A stretch of DNA of 54,037 nucleotides from Ralstonia sp. SET104 (GCF_003851545.1 NZ_BHVX01000022.1:1-54037); one strand, 5' to 3'; counted from the first letter of the stretch, positions 1-8,512 are shown. Made by a program: numbers and translations. Notes: a model not told the origin generated them from the letters alone.

Positions 1-10
1 GGGGACCACA

Positions 11-406
11 GTGGCAACAGAAGCACCCAAGAGACATTCACGCAAAGGCATCCCGAATCACCCCCTCGAATTCCGACGGCAGTTGGCCAAGCTGGCGTGC
101 GAGCCAGGCGTATCGGTAGCGCGTCTGGCGATGGAGCACGGGTTGAATCCGAACCTGGTATTCAAATGGCGCCGAGCACTCCGCGCTGGTGAATATGATC
201 CAATCGGTTTGCTGCCGGTGACAGTGGAAGCACCGGGGCAGGAGATCGAGCAGCCGGTCCCGGCGCCAGTTGGCAGCGCTGTTCCGACGGGCGCCATTGA
301 GATCAGCGTGGGCAACACGCGCGTGCGCATCGAAGGCTCGCCCGACGAAGGCACGCTACTGCTGGTACTGCGCATGCTGCGCAGCGCATCGGGATCCGCA
401 GCATGA
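11..406 (+). CDS. tnpA: IS66-family accessory protein TnpA
   Basis: This 131-residue protein is the first of the three IS66 genes. Residues about 20-60 form a helix-turn-helix of the IS3/IS911 OrfA type ([15 protein letters not shown], then [16 protein letters not shown]), which in the family binds DNA at the element ends. The C-terminal half is a variable segment ending in a short beta-rich stretch. The start is GTG at 11, so the element's left end lies outside the window. The stop overlaps the next start by four bases (ATGA), the usual translational coupling in IS66. The protein looks complete. Assignment rests on the family pattern and on the TnpB/TnpC genes that follow. Confidence 0.9.
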   Translation: MATEAPKRHSRKGIPNHPLEFRRQLAKLACEPGVSVARLAMEHGLNPNLVFKWRRALRAGEYDPIGLLPVTVEAPGQEIEQPVPAPVGSAVPTGAIEISVGNTRVRIEGSPDEGTLLLVLRMLRSASGSAA

Positions 407-750
407 TCGGTCTACCCAGCCGCACGAAGATCTGGCTGGCCGCCGGCGTGACCGACATGCGTTCGGGCTTCAACAGCCTGGCCGCCAAGGTCCAGACCGT
501 ACTGGAGCGAGATCCGTTCAGCGGCCACGTGTTCGTGTTCCGAGGCAAGCGCGGCGACCTGGTCAAGGTGCTGTGGTGGAGCGGTGACGGCATGTGCTTG
601 CTGATGAAACGCTTGGAACGTGGCCGGTTCGTGTGGCCACGTGCCGATGGTGGCGTGGTGTGCCTGAGTCAGGCACAACTGTCGATGCTGCTCGAAGGCA
701 TCGACTGGCGGCAGCCGATACGTACGGCGGAGCCGACATCGGCGTTGTAA
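403..750 (+). CDS. tnpB: IS66-family accessory protein TnpB (IS66 Orf2)
   Basis: At 115 residues this is the usual full length for IS66 Orf2. Diagnostic stretches are [19 protein letters not shown] at residues 10-28, [17 protein letters not shown] at about 44-60, and a C-terminal segment rich in W, R and G ([12 protein letters not shown]). The family protein is required with TnpA for transposition, but its biochemical role is poorly defined. It starts inside the end of tnpA and is followed after 29 bases by the tnpC fragment. It appears intact, although the element cannot be autonomous because tnpC is broken. Confidence 0.92.
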   Translation: MIGLPSRTKIWLAAGVTDMRSGFNSLAAKVQTVLERDPFSGHVFVFRGKRGDLVKVLWWSGDGMCLLMKRLERGRFVWPRADGGVVCLSQAQLSMLLEGIDWRQPIRTAEPTSAL

Positions 751-779
751 ACCTACCGGGCGCCGCGTAAACTGCCGGC

Positions 780-1083
780 ATGACTGCGGCAGACGCCTAT
801 CCGGACGACATCGAAGCGCTCAAGCCCTTGCTGCTTGAGCGCGATGCACGCATCGGGCATCTGCAAGACGTGGTCGAATCGCACAAGGCGGCAAACGCTA
901 CCGCCAAGGCCGAGATCGAGCACCTGAAACTGCTGATTGCGAAGCTGCGCCGCATGCAGTTCGGTCGTAGCTCCGAGAAGCTCGACCACCAGATCGAACA
1001 ACTCGAGTTGCGACTGGAAGAGCTCGACGCTGACGAAGGCGCAGCGCCTATCGAGGTTCCAAAGACGCCACGCACGGCGCCGG
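780..1083 (+). pseudogene. tnpC: IS66 transposase TnpC, N-terminal fragment only
   Basis: The reading frame opens with the coiled-coil leader typical of IS66 TnpC (LLLERDARIGHLQDVVESHK, then LKLLIAKLRRMQFGRSSEKL with the conserved FGRSSEK motif, then IEQLELRLEEL). About 100 residues match the family; the zinc-binding region and the DDE catalytic domain are absent. Around 1080-1110 the sequence changes into an M23 peptidase gene read on the other strand, so the rest of the frame to 1472 is antisense and not transposase. The exact junction cannot be fixed by eye. With no catalytic domain this copy of the element is dead unless helped in trans. Confidence 0.85.
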
Positions 1084-1556
1084 TGTTTGCCACGAAACCG
1101 CACGTCAAGCGCCGTCACGCGGCGCTTCTGCTCGCTGACGTCGCCGTCCATCGGTTCATACACCACGCGAAAATAGTCGCCAGGCTGGCCCCGTGCCGAC
1201 AGATCGAGCGTCTTGCCCAACAGGCGGGTGATCTGCTGCGAGATATCTTCTGGAAGATCAGCCTGTGCGAGCGCACCGCGGACTGTGGTCGTAATCTCTC
1301 CCGCCTGGCTGGCTGGCCGCGAAGGGGCAAAGGAAGGCATATCAAGAAGATCGTTGGCCGAGGGCGTGGACAGCGACACTGCCGGCGCCTTGGGTCCGGA
1401 CATCACACCGAACACGGCAACAGGAATAACCGCAATCACGAACCCGGACAGCAAAGCCAGACTCGCCCATGAGCGTCGCATATGACGTTCTTGGGCGGCG
1501 CTGCTCGGCAGTCGACCTTGTTCGCGTGCGAGACGGGAAAGCAGATCGAACCGCAT
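1084..1556 (-). pseudogene. Truncated M23-type peptidoglycan peptidase gene (N-terminal part)
   Basis: The minus-strand frame from ATG at 1556 gives MRFDLLSRLAREQ, one membrane segment at about residues 31-52 (SLALLSGFVIAVIPVAVFGV), a low-complexity linker, and the start of a periplasmic OapA/M23 N-terminal domain (GDYFRVVYEPMDGD, then RRVTALDVRF). The frame then runs into antisense IS66 sequence, and the LytM zinc-binding domain is missing. In Burkholderiales the intact membrane-anchored M23 proteins are roughly 450-500 residues, so about a third remains. The IS66 fragment replaces the 3' part, which implies deletion associated with the element. A membrane-anchored stub could still be made, but it would have no hydrolase activity. 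Confidence 0.75.
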
Positions 1557-1733
1557 GGCGTCAGCACTCGTTAGAGAATCAGGAGGAATTCAGGTCATGC
1601 CGCATCGCCAACGTGGGGGCACGTCACAATTCGGCACGAGTCCAACTGTACTGACGCACTGTCTTTTGACGTATCAGAACCGTCCGATTCTGAGCCAGAG
1701 GCCGCGTCGAATGGCGAGTACGTGCGCTGCCCT

Positions 1734-2627
1734 TTACTGCGCGCGGTAGTGCTCGCTCATGTAGTCCACAAAGGCACGCACCTTGGGTGCGACATGGCGC
1801 GTTTGCGGATACAGCGCGTAGTAAATGCGCTTGCCCAACGCGCAAGTGGGCAGCACGCGAACAAGATGACCACGTGCCACGCCGGGCTGCGCGGTGTTCC
1901 ACGTGAACGCGGCAATGCCCATCCCGGCCACGGCGGCGGAGTATGTCGCGGTAATCGCGTCCGCCGTGAGGCGGCTGTTCAGCGCAACGCGCACCGGCTC
2001 ACCTTGCTCGGGTTCGATCAGCCATTCAGCAGCGCCGGCAGAACCCGAGAAGCTGAGCAGTTCATGCGACGTGAGATCGTGCGCTGTGATAGGCAGCCCG
2101 CGTCTGGCGATATACGCCGGAGATGCCACCAGAACGATGTCGGACTCGACCAGCCTCTTCGCCATCAGGCTGCTGTCGCCCAGCGGGCCACTGATGCGCA
2201 GCGCAACGTCAAACCCCTCGCCAACCAGGTCGACCATCTGGTCACTGCATGACAGCTCTAGCTGAATGGCGGGATAGCGCTGTTGAAACGCGGGCAGCCA
2301 ATCGGGCAACTCCAGCGTGCCGATGGCCAGTGGCACACTCACACGCAATGTGCCGGACACGTGCTCGCGCTCGTTGGCCATGGCGTGCGATGCGGCCTCG
2401 ACACGCCCGAGAATATCGACGCAGGAGGCGTAGTAACGCTCGCCGGCAACCGTCAGCGCAAAGCGCCGCGTCGTGCGATTGAGCAACTGCACACCGAGTG
2501 CGGCTTCCAGGTTCTTCAACTGCCGCGAGACCGAGGAGTGCGTGCTGTCGAGGCGATCCGCCGCAGCGGAAAAGCCTCCAGCCTCGACGATGCAGCAGAA
2601 CACGCGCATTGCAAGCAGTTGGTCCAT
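1734..2627 (-). CDS. LysR-family transcriptional regulator
   Basis: From MDQLLAMRVF the protein is 297 residues, normal for LysR. Residues 1-60 are the winged helix-turn-helix (FCCIVEAGGFSAAADRLDSTHSSVSRQLKNLE), followed by the linker helix and a substrate-binding domain (SGTLRVSVPLAIGTLELPDWLPAF). The sequence is of the CrgA/DmlR-like subgroup, often linked to small-molecule metabolism or stress. An upstream in-frame ATG at 2699 exists, but only the 2627 start puts the HTH at the usual position. It lies 68 bases downstream of an isochorismatase-like gene on the same strand, so the two may be co-transcribed and functionally linked. The effector is unknown. Confidence 0.92.
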   Translation of the reverse strand: MDQLLAMRVFCCIVEAGGFSAAADRLDSTHSSVSRQLKNLEAALGVQLLNRTTRRFALTVAGERYYASCVDILGRVEAASHAMANEREHVSGTLRVSVPLAIGTLELPDWLPAFQQRYPAIQLELSCSDQMVDLVGEGFDVALRISGPLGDSSLMAKRLVESDIVLVASPAYIARRGLPITAHDLTSHELLSFSGSAGAAEWLIEPEQGEPVRVALNSRLTADAITATYSAAVAGMGIAAFTWNTAQPGVARGHLVRVLPTCALGKRIYYALYPQTRHVAPKVRAFVDYMSEHYRAQ

Positions 2628-2695
2628 GGCTCTGATGACAAGACGGCGAAAGCGAAAGCGGGCTTGGCGCCCGCTCAAAACCTTCCGCAGAGGCA

Positions 2696-3400
2696 TCAAC
2701 GCAGCGGCAGCTTCGTGATCTCCGAGGTGGTCATGACGGAACCGAAGGTGTCTTCCAGTTCAGCCAGCGACGCGTTGTGAAGCGCCTTGTGGTCGACCGT
2801 CGCACCGCTTGCACGCGTGATATCGCGCGTTGCGGTGGCGTCGGATGCTACCACGACGTCAAAGCCCAGCGGCACCGCATCACGCGCGGCACCAGCAATG
2901 CAAGCGTGTGTCATCAAGCCGGCAATCACGATGGTCTTGATGCCCTTGTCCTTCAGTTGCTTGTCCAGGTTGGTGCTGGGGAACACGCTCACGGTCGTCT
3001 TCTTCACCAGAATGTCGTGTGCGCGCGGTTCCATGCCCGGCTGGAACTTGACGGTCTCGCCGTCTTCCGCAAACACAGCCGAACCTGCCGGCGTGACGTG
3101 CTGCACCTGGAAGACCGGCATCTTGTTGTCATCGGCAAACTTGATGAGCTTCTTCGCGTTCTCCGCAGCCTTGGCGCCATCCGGAATCGGCATGCGGCCG
3201 GTGAAGTATTCCCTCTGGAAATCGATGACCACCAGCGCGGTCGTCTTTGGGTCCAGATGATCGACCTGGTTTGCGCCGGCCATCGCACGGATGGTCGGGT
3301 GGGCATTGGGTTGTGCTGCGCAGGCGCTGGAAGCCACGGCGGCAGTCAGCGACATGCCAGCGGCAAGCGTTTTCACGAAACGGAAGAGATGGAAAGTCAT
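2696..3400 (-). CDS. Exported isochorismatase-family cysteine hydrolase
   Basis: The 234-residue protein has the alpha/beta fold of the isochorismatase/nicotinamidase family. The catalytic triad is visible as D60 in ALVVIDFQREYF, K133 in DILVKKTTVS and C167 in GLMTHACIAGAARDA. Residues 1-29 form a typical Sec signal peptide (basic start, hydrophobic core, then SSACAA before QPNAHP), so the enzyme is predicted to be periplasmic; most relatives are cytosolic. It precedes the LysR gene on the same strand. The substrate cannot be read from sequence; hydrolysis of an amide or vinyl ether in a small molecule is the family chemistry. Confidence 0.88.
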   Translation of the reverse strand: MTFHLFRFVKTLAAGMSLTAAVASSACAAQPNAHPTIRAMAGANQVDHLDPKTTALVVIDFQREYFTGRMPIPDGAKAAENAKKLIKFADDNKMPVFQVQHVTPAGSAVFAEDGETVKFQPGMEPRAHDILVKKTTVSVFPSTNLDKQLKDKGIKTIVIAGLMTHACIAGAARDAVPLGFDVVVASDATATRDITRASGATVDHKALHNASLAELEDTFGSVMTTSEITKLPLR

Positions 3401-3477
3401 AACGGCTCCTGAATAAAAGATCAGGAGCGCAGTCTGTCAGCGCGGCTGGTTCAGAACCAGACCAACCGGGCAACAGG

Positions 3478-3500
3478 ATTTGTGCGCCGCCCGCACAAAT
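3478..3500 (-). terminator. Nine-base-pair hairpin after the diguanylate cyclase gene
   Basis: ATTTGTGCG (3478-3486) and CGCACAAAT (3492-3500) form a perfect inverted repeat with a five-base loop, 8 bases beyond the stop codon of the minus-strand gene that ends at 3508. There is no separate U tract, so termination efficiency is uncertain. Confidence 0.45.
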
Positions 3501-3507
3501 TTCGCAC

Positions 3508-4980
3508 CTATGCCGGACGGCCGCCCTCGTGCTGGACACGCTTGTCTTCGTACATGGCGGCATCCGCTTCGCGCAGCGTTTCTTCCAGCCGCCCGTCCTT
3601 ATCGCAAGTGGCGCAACCCATGGAAAAACCAAGCGTTGCGCCCGGATAGAACTGGTTGTTGAGCTCGACCAGCTTGCGCAGGCTTTCTACCAGTGCCGCG
3701 CCGGCCTGGGCATCGGCGCCCGGCAACAGCACGGCAAACTCGTCGCCGCCGATGCGCGCGGCATGCGCGGGCTTGTCGATGGCCTTGCCGAGCACCTCGC
3801 CAGCGCGGCGCAGCAGCGCATCGCCGGCGGCGTGGCCAAGCTGGTCGTTCACGGTCTTCAGATCGTTCAGGTCGATCATGATGACCGTGACAGGGAACGG
3901 ACCCTTGCGCTCCAGCCGGTTGACCTCGTCCACATAGAACGAGCGGTTCTTCAGCTTGGTGAGTACGTCGTGCTTGCCGAGGTATTCGAGATACGACTCC
4001 GCCTTCTTGCGTGCGGTGATATCGGTCAACGCGAGCAGCACCATGTCCCAATCCCGCTCGCGGCCCGGAAAAACGGAGAACTGCAGGTGGATGTTCAACG
4101 GGTTGCCGTCGAGCCCGTAGTTGACCACCTCGCGCTGTTGGAAGAGCTTGCCTTCCCACAGGTCGATCAATTGCTCGCGGAAGTGCGGGCGCATGTCGTC
4201 GCGAAACACTTCGGGCAAACGGCCAAGCAGGTCATTGCGATTGCGTGCCTTGAACATCTCCAGCGTGAAGCCGTTGACGTCGAGCACCTGGATCTCCTGC
4301 ATGCAGCGCTCGACGAATTCCGGATGCACGTCGGTAAAGGTGCGGAAATCCGTGATGCCCTGCATGCGCACCTCGTCCAGCAGCGCCTTGATGGTGCTGA
4401 AGTTCTCCACCCATAGCGACACCGGTGCGTGCTCGAACACGCCGCGCGCATAGAGCTGGCTGGCGGCGGTGCGGCGGCGGGCATCTTCCAGTTCGGTGAT
4501 GTCGTCGACCGCCACAAGCACGCGGTCCCACGGTTGATCGTGGTCGGGCAGCAGCACCCCCTTGAGCAGGATGTCTAACCGGCGGCCGTCCAGCCTGTAG
4601 TTGACGCTGCGGCTCTCAAACGAGCGCTCGCCAGACCACATCTGCACAAGTTCGCCCACGTGGGCTTCGAGCATGTCATCGCGCAGCACGTCGGCCAGGC
4701 GCGCGGTCAGGGTCTGGGCATCCGGGGCGCCGTACATGGACAGCGTGCGCCGGTTCACACGCAGCACCTTGATGCAGGCGGAACACGCCGCCACGCGCGA
4801 TACGTCTTCTTCGAGAAAACGCTGCAGATCGGTGACCCCGGTTTCGCGCCATTTGGCGAAAAGGCGGTGGAGATCGCTGTAGTCCTCCAGCCAAAGCGCG
4901 GTGGGAGTGACATCGAAGAAGTCGATCAGATCGACCCCCACGGCAGCCGGGCTGCCGACGCTATCGGACGCGGATTGCAT
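3508..4980 (-). CDS. Diguanylate cyclase with two tandem PAS-like sensor modules
   Basis: This 490-residue soluble protein should make c-di-GMP. The C-terminal GGDEF domain (about 330-485) has an intact active site, IGGDEFAVLLPG at 410-421, plus IDLNDLKTVND at 369-379. The five-residue spaced RxxD inhibitory site is not present (DKPA stands at that position), so product feedback is probably weak. Residues about 20-165 and 180-325 are two PAS-like modules that are clear duplicates of each other: PTALWLEDYSDLHRLF pairs with PVSLWVENFSTIKALL, RDDML with RDDMR, and VNYRLDG with VNYGLDG. No membrane segment is seen. The gene stands alone, with an isochorismatase gene 107 bases downstream. Confidence 0.93.
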   Translation of the reverse strand: MQSASDSVGSPAAVGVDLIDFFDVTPTALWLEDYSDLHRLFAKWRETGVTDLQRFLEEDVSRVAACSACIKVLRVNRRTLSMYGAPDAQTLTARLADVLRDDMLEAHVGELVQMWSGERSFESRSVNYRLDGRRLDILLKGVLLPDHDQPWDRVLVAVDDITELEDARRRTAASQLYARGVFEHAPVSLWVENFSTIKALLDEVRMQGITDFRTFTDVHPEFVERCMQEIQVLDVNGFTLEMFKARNRNDLLGRLPEVFRDDMRPHFREQLIDLWEGKLFQQREVVNYGLDGNPLNIHLQFSVFPGRERDWDMVLLALTDITARKKAESYLEYLGKHDVLTKLKNRSFYVDEVNRLERKGPFPVTVIMIDLNDLKTVNDQLGHAAGDALLRRAGEVLGKAIDKPAHAARIGGDEFAVLLPGADAQAGAALVESLRKLVELNNQFYPGATLGFSMGCATCDKDGRLEETLREADAAMYEDKRVQHEGGRPA

Positions 4981-5562
4981 GCAACGCTCAACAAGAGAAC
5001 AGGTTCACGAACGATGCGAGCGTACAGGTTTTGTGCGCCGCCGCGCGCAATGCGTGCCTCATCCGGAAGAATTACCCCCGGCTGCGATACCCCGAACGTT
5101 GCCGTCAGTCAATCGTCAGGATTTATCCAGTGAATTGCCGATCGACATTATCGCCAAGCGTGACGCATACAGTTTTGTTTTATCCGTCGTTGTAATAACG
5201 CGCTGATCCATTTTTGTGAGAACGCAAGGGCCGGATTTTTCATTTCAATTTTTCAACGCGCTCTGCAGAAATCACACATGCAACCTGAATCGCCCGCCCG
5301 GCGCGGGTCCTTTTTAGTCAAAAACTACAAATACCCGGCCTGCGAATTGGTTCTCGTGAATTAAAAAACTTCGTCTCGATTCAGAGAACTTTTCCTCCAG
5401 AATCCGTGCATCCCTGGACGGGACTGTGACGGGGCTATCACGCAGCTTCGTCATTTTCTTTGTGCCGTTGCGGGGTTATTCCTGTCCCGATTCGGTGGTC
5501 CTTCCCCCCAAATGTTGACGAGCCCTGGGCTGCCGATTCGTTTCCACCTGAGGAGAGATGCA
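4981..5562. other. Long intergenic region upstream of the M1 peptidase gene
   Basis: About 580 bases with no convincing gene. The stretch from 5150 to 5400 is much more AT-rich than its surroundings and presumably holds promoters for the divergent genes on either side. The one clear structure is a hairpin with a T run at 5293-5315 (separate entry). Just before the right-hand gene, TGAGGAGAGATGCA supplies a strong Shine-Dalgarno sequence. Confidence 0.6.
5293..5315 (+). terminator. Orphan intrinsic-terminator-like hairpin
   Basis: CCCGC, the loop CCGGC, then GCGGG (5293-5307) is followed by TCCTTTTT. No plus-strand gene precedes it inside the intergenic region, and the next plus-strand gene starts 250 bases later. 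It could end a small RNA or act as a leader attenuator. The stem is short. Confidence 0.35.
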
Positions 5563-7803
5563 ATGCGGGATTCGACCACTATCCGTCGTATGGGCGCTAC
5601 ACGCGCCAAAAGCAGCCCCGGCAACGCGCGGCGACCGTTCAAGCTGGCCCTCGTGGCCCAGGCTGCGGCGGCGATGATGATCCTGGCGGCCTGCGGCGGC
5701 GGCGCAGACGACGCGCTTACCCCGGCCGGCGGCAAGCTTGACGCCAACGGCTCGCAGCAGCAGGGCAATACCGGCACGGGCAGCACCAACGCCGCCGCGC
5801 CGGCCGTTGATGCCTCCGTTCCACCAGTGGAATTGCCGGACTACATCAAGCCCGTCAACTACAAGCTGTGGTTCCGCCCGAGTGCAGACCTGAACAGTTT
5901 CTCGGGCCGCGCCGATGTCGAGATCAAGGTCACCAAGCAGACCGGTGCCGTCACGCTGGCCGTGCGTGACCTGAAGCTGGACGCCTCGCGCCTGACGCTC
6001 ACGCCTACGTCCGGCAATGGCGCGTCGCGCGTGCTGGTGCCGATCCCGCAATCGCAAGGCGCCTTCTACGACCTGCGCGACCCGACCGGCGACATCAAGC
6101 CCGGCAACTACGTACTGCACATGGAGTGGACGGGTACGATCAACTTCACCAAGGCCGAGGGCATCTTCAAGCTCGGCCTGCAGGCCGCCACGGGGGAAAG
6201 CTCCGACGCCATCGTCACGCAGGGCGAATCGAACTTCGCGCGCGAATGGTTCCCGAGCTGGGACGAACCCGCCTTCCGCAACACCTTTGAGGTAACAGCC
6301 GAAATTCCGGGCGACTGGAAGGCCGTGGCCAACGGCCGCCAGACTGGCGCCACCAAGCTGCCGGACGGCTATCAGCAGGTCTCGTTTGCCAAGACGCCTT
6401 CGATGCCGGCTTACCTGCTGTTCTTTGGTGGCGGCAAGTTCGACATCCTGGAAGACAAGTTCACCAACCCGCTCGATGGCAGCAGCATGCGCCTGCGCTG
6501 GTGGGTGCCGCCTGGTGAAGCGCATTCTGCGGTGGCCGGCCTGCAGTTCACCAAGGAAGCGCTGAACCACTACTACAACTACTTCCAGATCCCGCTGCCG
6601 TTCGACAAGATGGACACCATCGTCGCCAACGACAGCTATGACAACAAGAATGCCGGCTTTGGCGGCATGGAGAACTGGGGCGCCATCTTCGAGTTTGCCG
6701 ACCAGGTGCTGGTGCCGCCCGATGGCGCGCCCACGACTGTCCACTCAATGGGCAAGGCGCGCTCGTTCGTAGTGGTGTCGCATGAGCTGGCACACCAATG
6801 GTTTGGCGATCTTGTGACGCTCGACTGGTGGGACGACATCTGGCTGAACGAATCCTTCGCCAACTGGTTTGAGAATGTCACGAAGATCGCGTTGCACCCC
6901 GAGTTCCAGGGCAACACGTGGCAGGACTATGCGGCGGTCAAGCAGCGCGTGATCACGCTGGATCTGCAGCCGACGGCCGTGCCGGTGCAGCACAACCTGA
7001 GCGATGCCGGCTCGATGGATTTCCTCGACCGCTTTGCCTACAACAAGGGCGGCCACGTCTTGCAGATGCTGGAGAACTACATCGGCAAGGACGCCATGCG
7101 CCGCGGCCTCCAGAGCTACCTGAACAAGTACAAATTCGGCAACGGCACGCCGCCGCGCCTGTGGGCCGAACTGGAAGCCGCCAGCGGCAAACCCGTCGGC
7201 AAGGTGGGCGACAGCTTTGTGCGCCAGACCGGCGTGCCGCTCGTCAGTATCGACGCGCAGTGCAATCCGGCCACCAACCAGAACGTGCTGACGATCACGC
7301 AGAAGGCGTTCCCGAACAAGAACGTCTACTCGGGCTATCAGTGGAACGTGCCGCTCACGCTGGCCTATGGCGACAACTTTGGTCAGACACAGACCGTCGT
7401 GCTGGACCAGCAGACCGCGCAGGTCACGCTGCCGACGTGCTCGGCCGTGCTGGCCAACCCGTCGGGCCTGGACTACTACGTGACCAACTACAGCCCGACG
7501 CTGTGGAGCACGCTGCTGGCGCAGGCCGGTGCCATCAACAACGACGCCGCCAAGACCAACATCGCGGGCGATGCCACGCAGTTGTACAACGCGCAGTTGA
7601 TCACCAAGGAGCAGTACGACCGGATTGTCGGCATCAAGAACTTCCAGCCTGCCGTAGCAACGCTGGCCGCACAGTCTGTGAAGCCGACCGGCTCGCTGCG
7701 TCCGCAGGCGGCACAGTTGCAGCAAATGCAGTCAATGGATCGCCCGATCCACACCTTCCGCTACGAAGGTCTCATGAAGCATCTGACCGACATCAAGCGG
7801 TAA
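5563..7803 (+). CDS. M1-family metallo-aminopeptidase, predicted lipoprotein
   Basis: The protein removes N-terminal residues from peptides in the family's usual reaction. From ATG 5563 it has 746 residues; this start follows a strong GGAGAG ribosome site, and a further in-frame ATG at 5512 has none. Residues 28-45 are a hydrophobic signal ending in the lipobox LAAC, then a GGG/Q/N-rich linker, so it is probably anchored to a membrane facing the periplasm. Zinc ligands and catalysis are clear: HELAH at 407-411 with the third ligand E430 in LNESFANWF, and the substrate-anchoring GGMEN at 367-371. The beta-sandwich N-terminal domain precedes it. The gene is monocistronic. Confidence 0.95.
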   Translation: MRDSTTIRRMGATRAKSSPGNARRPFKLALVAQAAAAMMILAACGGGADDALTPAGGKLDANGSQQQGNTGTGSTNAAAPAVDASVPPVELPDYIKPVNYKLWFRPSADLNSFSGRADVEIKVTKQTGAVTLAVRDLKLDASRLTLTPTSGNGASRVLVPIPQSQGAFYDLRDPTGDIKPGNYVLHMEWTGTINFTKAEGIFKLGLQAATGESSDAIVTQGESNFAREWFPSWDEPAFRNTFEVTAEIPGDWKAVANGRQTGATKLPDGYQQVSFAKTPSMPAYLLFFGGGKFDILEDKFTNPLDGSSMRLRWWVPPGEAHSAVAGLQFTKEALNHYYNYFQIPLPFDKMDTIVANDSYDNKNAGFGGMENWGAIFEFADQVLVPPDGAPTTVHSMGKARSFVVVSHELAHQWFGDLVTLDWWDDIWLNESFANWFENVTKIALHPEFQGNTWQDYAAVKQRVITLDLQPTAVPVQHNLSDAGSMDFLDRFAYNKGGHVLQMLENYIGKDAMRRGLQSYLNKYKFGNGTPPRLWAELEAASGKPVGKVGDSFVRQTGVPLVSIDAQCNPATNQNVLTITQKAFPNKNVYSGYQWNVPLTLAYGDNFGQTQTVVLDQQTAQVTLPTCSAVLANPSGLDYYVTNYSPTLWSTLLAQAGAINNDAAKTNIAGDATQLYNAQLITKEQYDRIVGIKNFQPAVATLAAQSVKPTGSLRPQAAQLQQMQSMDRPIHTFRYEGLMKHLTDIKR

Positions 7804-7819
7804 GCACCAAGGCAAGCGG

Positions 7820-7848
7820 GCCGCTTCCCGAGTGTGTTGGGAAGCGGC
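7820..7848 (+). terminator. Ten-base-pair hairpin after the M1 peptidase gene
   Basis: GCCGCTTCCC (7820-7829) pairs perfectly with GGGAAGCGGC (7839-7848) across a nine-base loop, 16 bases past the stop codon. No T run follows, so it may be a processing or weak termination structure. Confidence 0.45.
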
Positions 7849-7940
7849 TCGCACACGTGGCCTGCATCGACTGGGATTGCCGGCATTGGCGATCGCCTTC
7901 TGAAATGCATGGTGGCCGACGGGTTGACTGCCCTCCAAAC

Positions 7941-7959
7941 TGTATCTAACATGGTTACA
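7941..7959. promoter_or_regulatory. Probable Rrf2 operator, TGTA-N11-TACA
   Basis: TGTATCTAACATGGTTACA lies 17 bases upstream of the Rrf2 regulator's start codon. It has the same TGTA-N11-TACA frame and 19-base length as the better palindrome before the downstream oxidoreductase gene, which suggests autoregulation. Confidence 0.55.
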
Positions 7960-7975
7960 CTTTGCGTCGATCATC

Positions 7976-8413
7976 ATGTCTACCAGCAGCCGCTTCGCCG
8001 TCGCCGTGCACATTCTCACCCTGCTTGCCAGCGCGGAAGGGCCGGTGCCATCGTCGCTCATCGCGGGCAGCGTGGGGACCAACCCGGCACTCATCCGTCG
8101 CCTGGTGGCGCAGTTGGCCGATGCCGGCTTTGTCACCTCGCAGATGGGTGCAACGGGCGGCGCCACGCTGGCACGGCCGGCAGATCGCATCACGCTGCTC
8201 GACGTGTTTCGCGTGGTGGAGTCTGCGGTGTTGATTGCGTTGCCGCCCAACGCGCCCAACCCGGCATGCGAGGTTGGCCGCGAGATCACCGGCGTGCTAG
8301 AGAGAGCGACTGAACGCGCACAGGCCGCGCTGGAAGCCGAGCTTGCCGCGCAAACCATTGCCGGCATCCTTAACGAGGTCGGACACGCACAACGCCGCCG
8401 TCGCCGAGCCTGA
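7976..8413 (+). CDS. Rrf2-family transcriptional regulator
   Basis: The 145-residue protein begins SSRFAVAVHILTLLASAEGPVPSSLIA, the Rrf2 winged-helix pattern, with the recognition helix near NPALIRRLVAQLADAGFV and the wing at GGATLARPADRITLLDV. It has a single cysteine (NPACEVG), not the three that hold an iron-sulfur cluster in IscR or NsrR, so it is of the cluster-free YwnA-like type. The C-terminus is basic (QRRRRRA). It sits 99 bases upstream of an NAD(P)-binding oxidoreductase, a pairing common for this subfamily, in which the regulator represses the enzyme gene. Matching operators occur before both genes. Confidence 0.9.
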   Translation: MSTSSRFAVAVHILTLLASAEGPVPSSLIAGSVGTNPALIRRLVAQLADAGFVTSQMGATGGATLARPADRITLLDVFRVVESAVLIALPPNAPNPACEVGREITGVLERATERAQAALEAELAAQTIAGILNEVGHAQRRRRRA

Positions 8414-8446
8414 CCAGGCCAGCATGTCGGCCCATTTTTTTATCTC

Positions 8447-8473
8447 TATATGTAACCGAATCAATTACATATA
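8447..8473. promoter_or_regulatory. Perfect palindromic operator before the oxidoreductase gene
   Basis: TATATGTAA (8447-8455) and TTACATATA (8465-8473) are a perfect nine-base inverted repeat with a nine-base spacer, 39 bases upstream of the ATG at 8513. The core shares TGTA-N11-TACA with the site before the Rrf2 gene, so Rrf2 is the likely ligand. Confidence 0.65.
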
Positions 8474-8512
8474 ACGTTTCAACCGCTCAGACCATTCCAC
8501 AAGGAGTTAGCT

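Noticed and set aside
1673-1692. TCAGAA/TTCTGA inverted repeat between the M23 remnant and the LysR gene
   Set aside because: Only six pairs with an eight-base loop and no T run; likely by chance.
5476-6744. Long minus-strand frame of 422 codons opposite the M1 peptidase gene
   Set aside because: It is a GC-rich antisense shadow: rich in R, G, A, V and H, with no family motifs, while the plus strand has a complete metallopeptidase with all catalytic residues.
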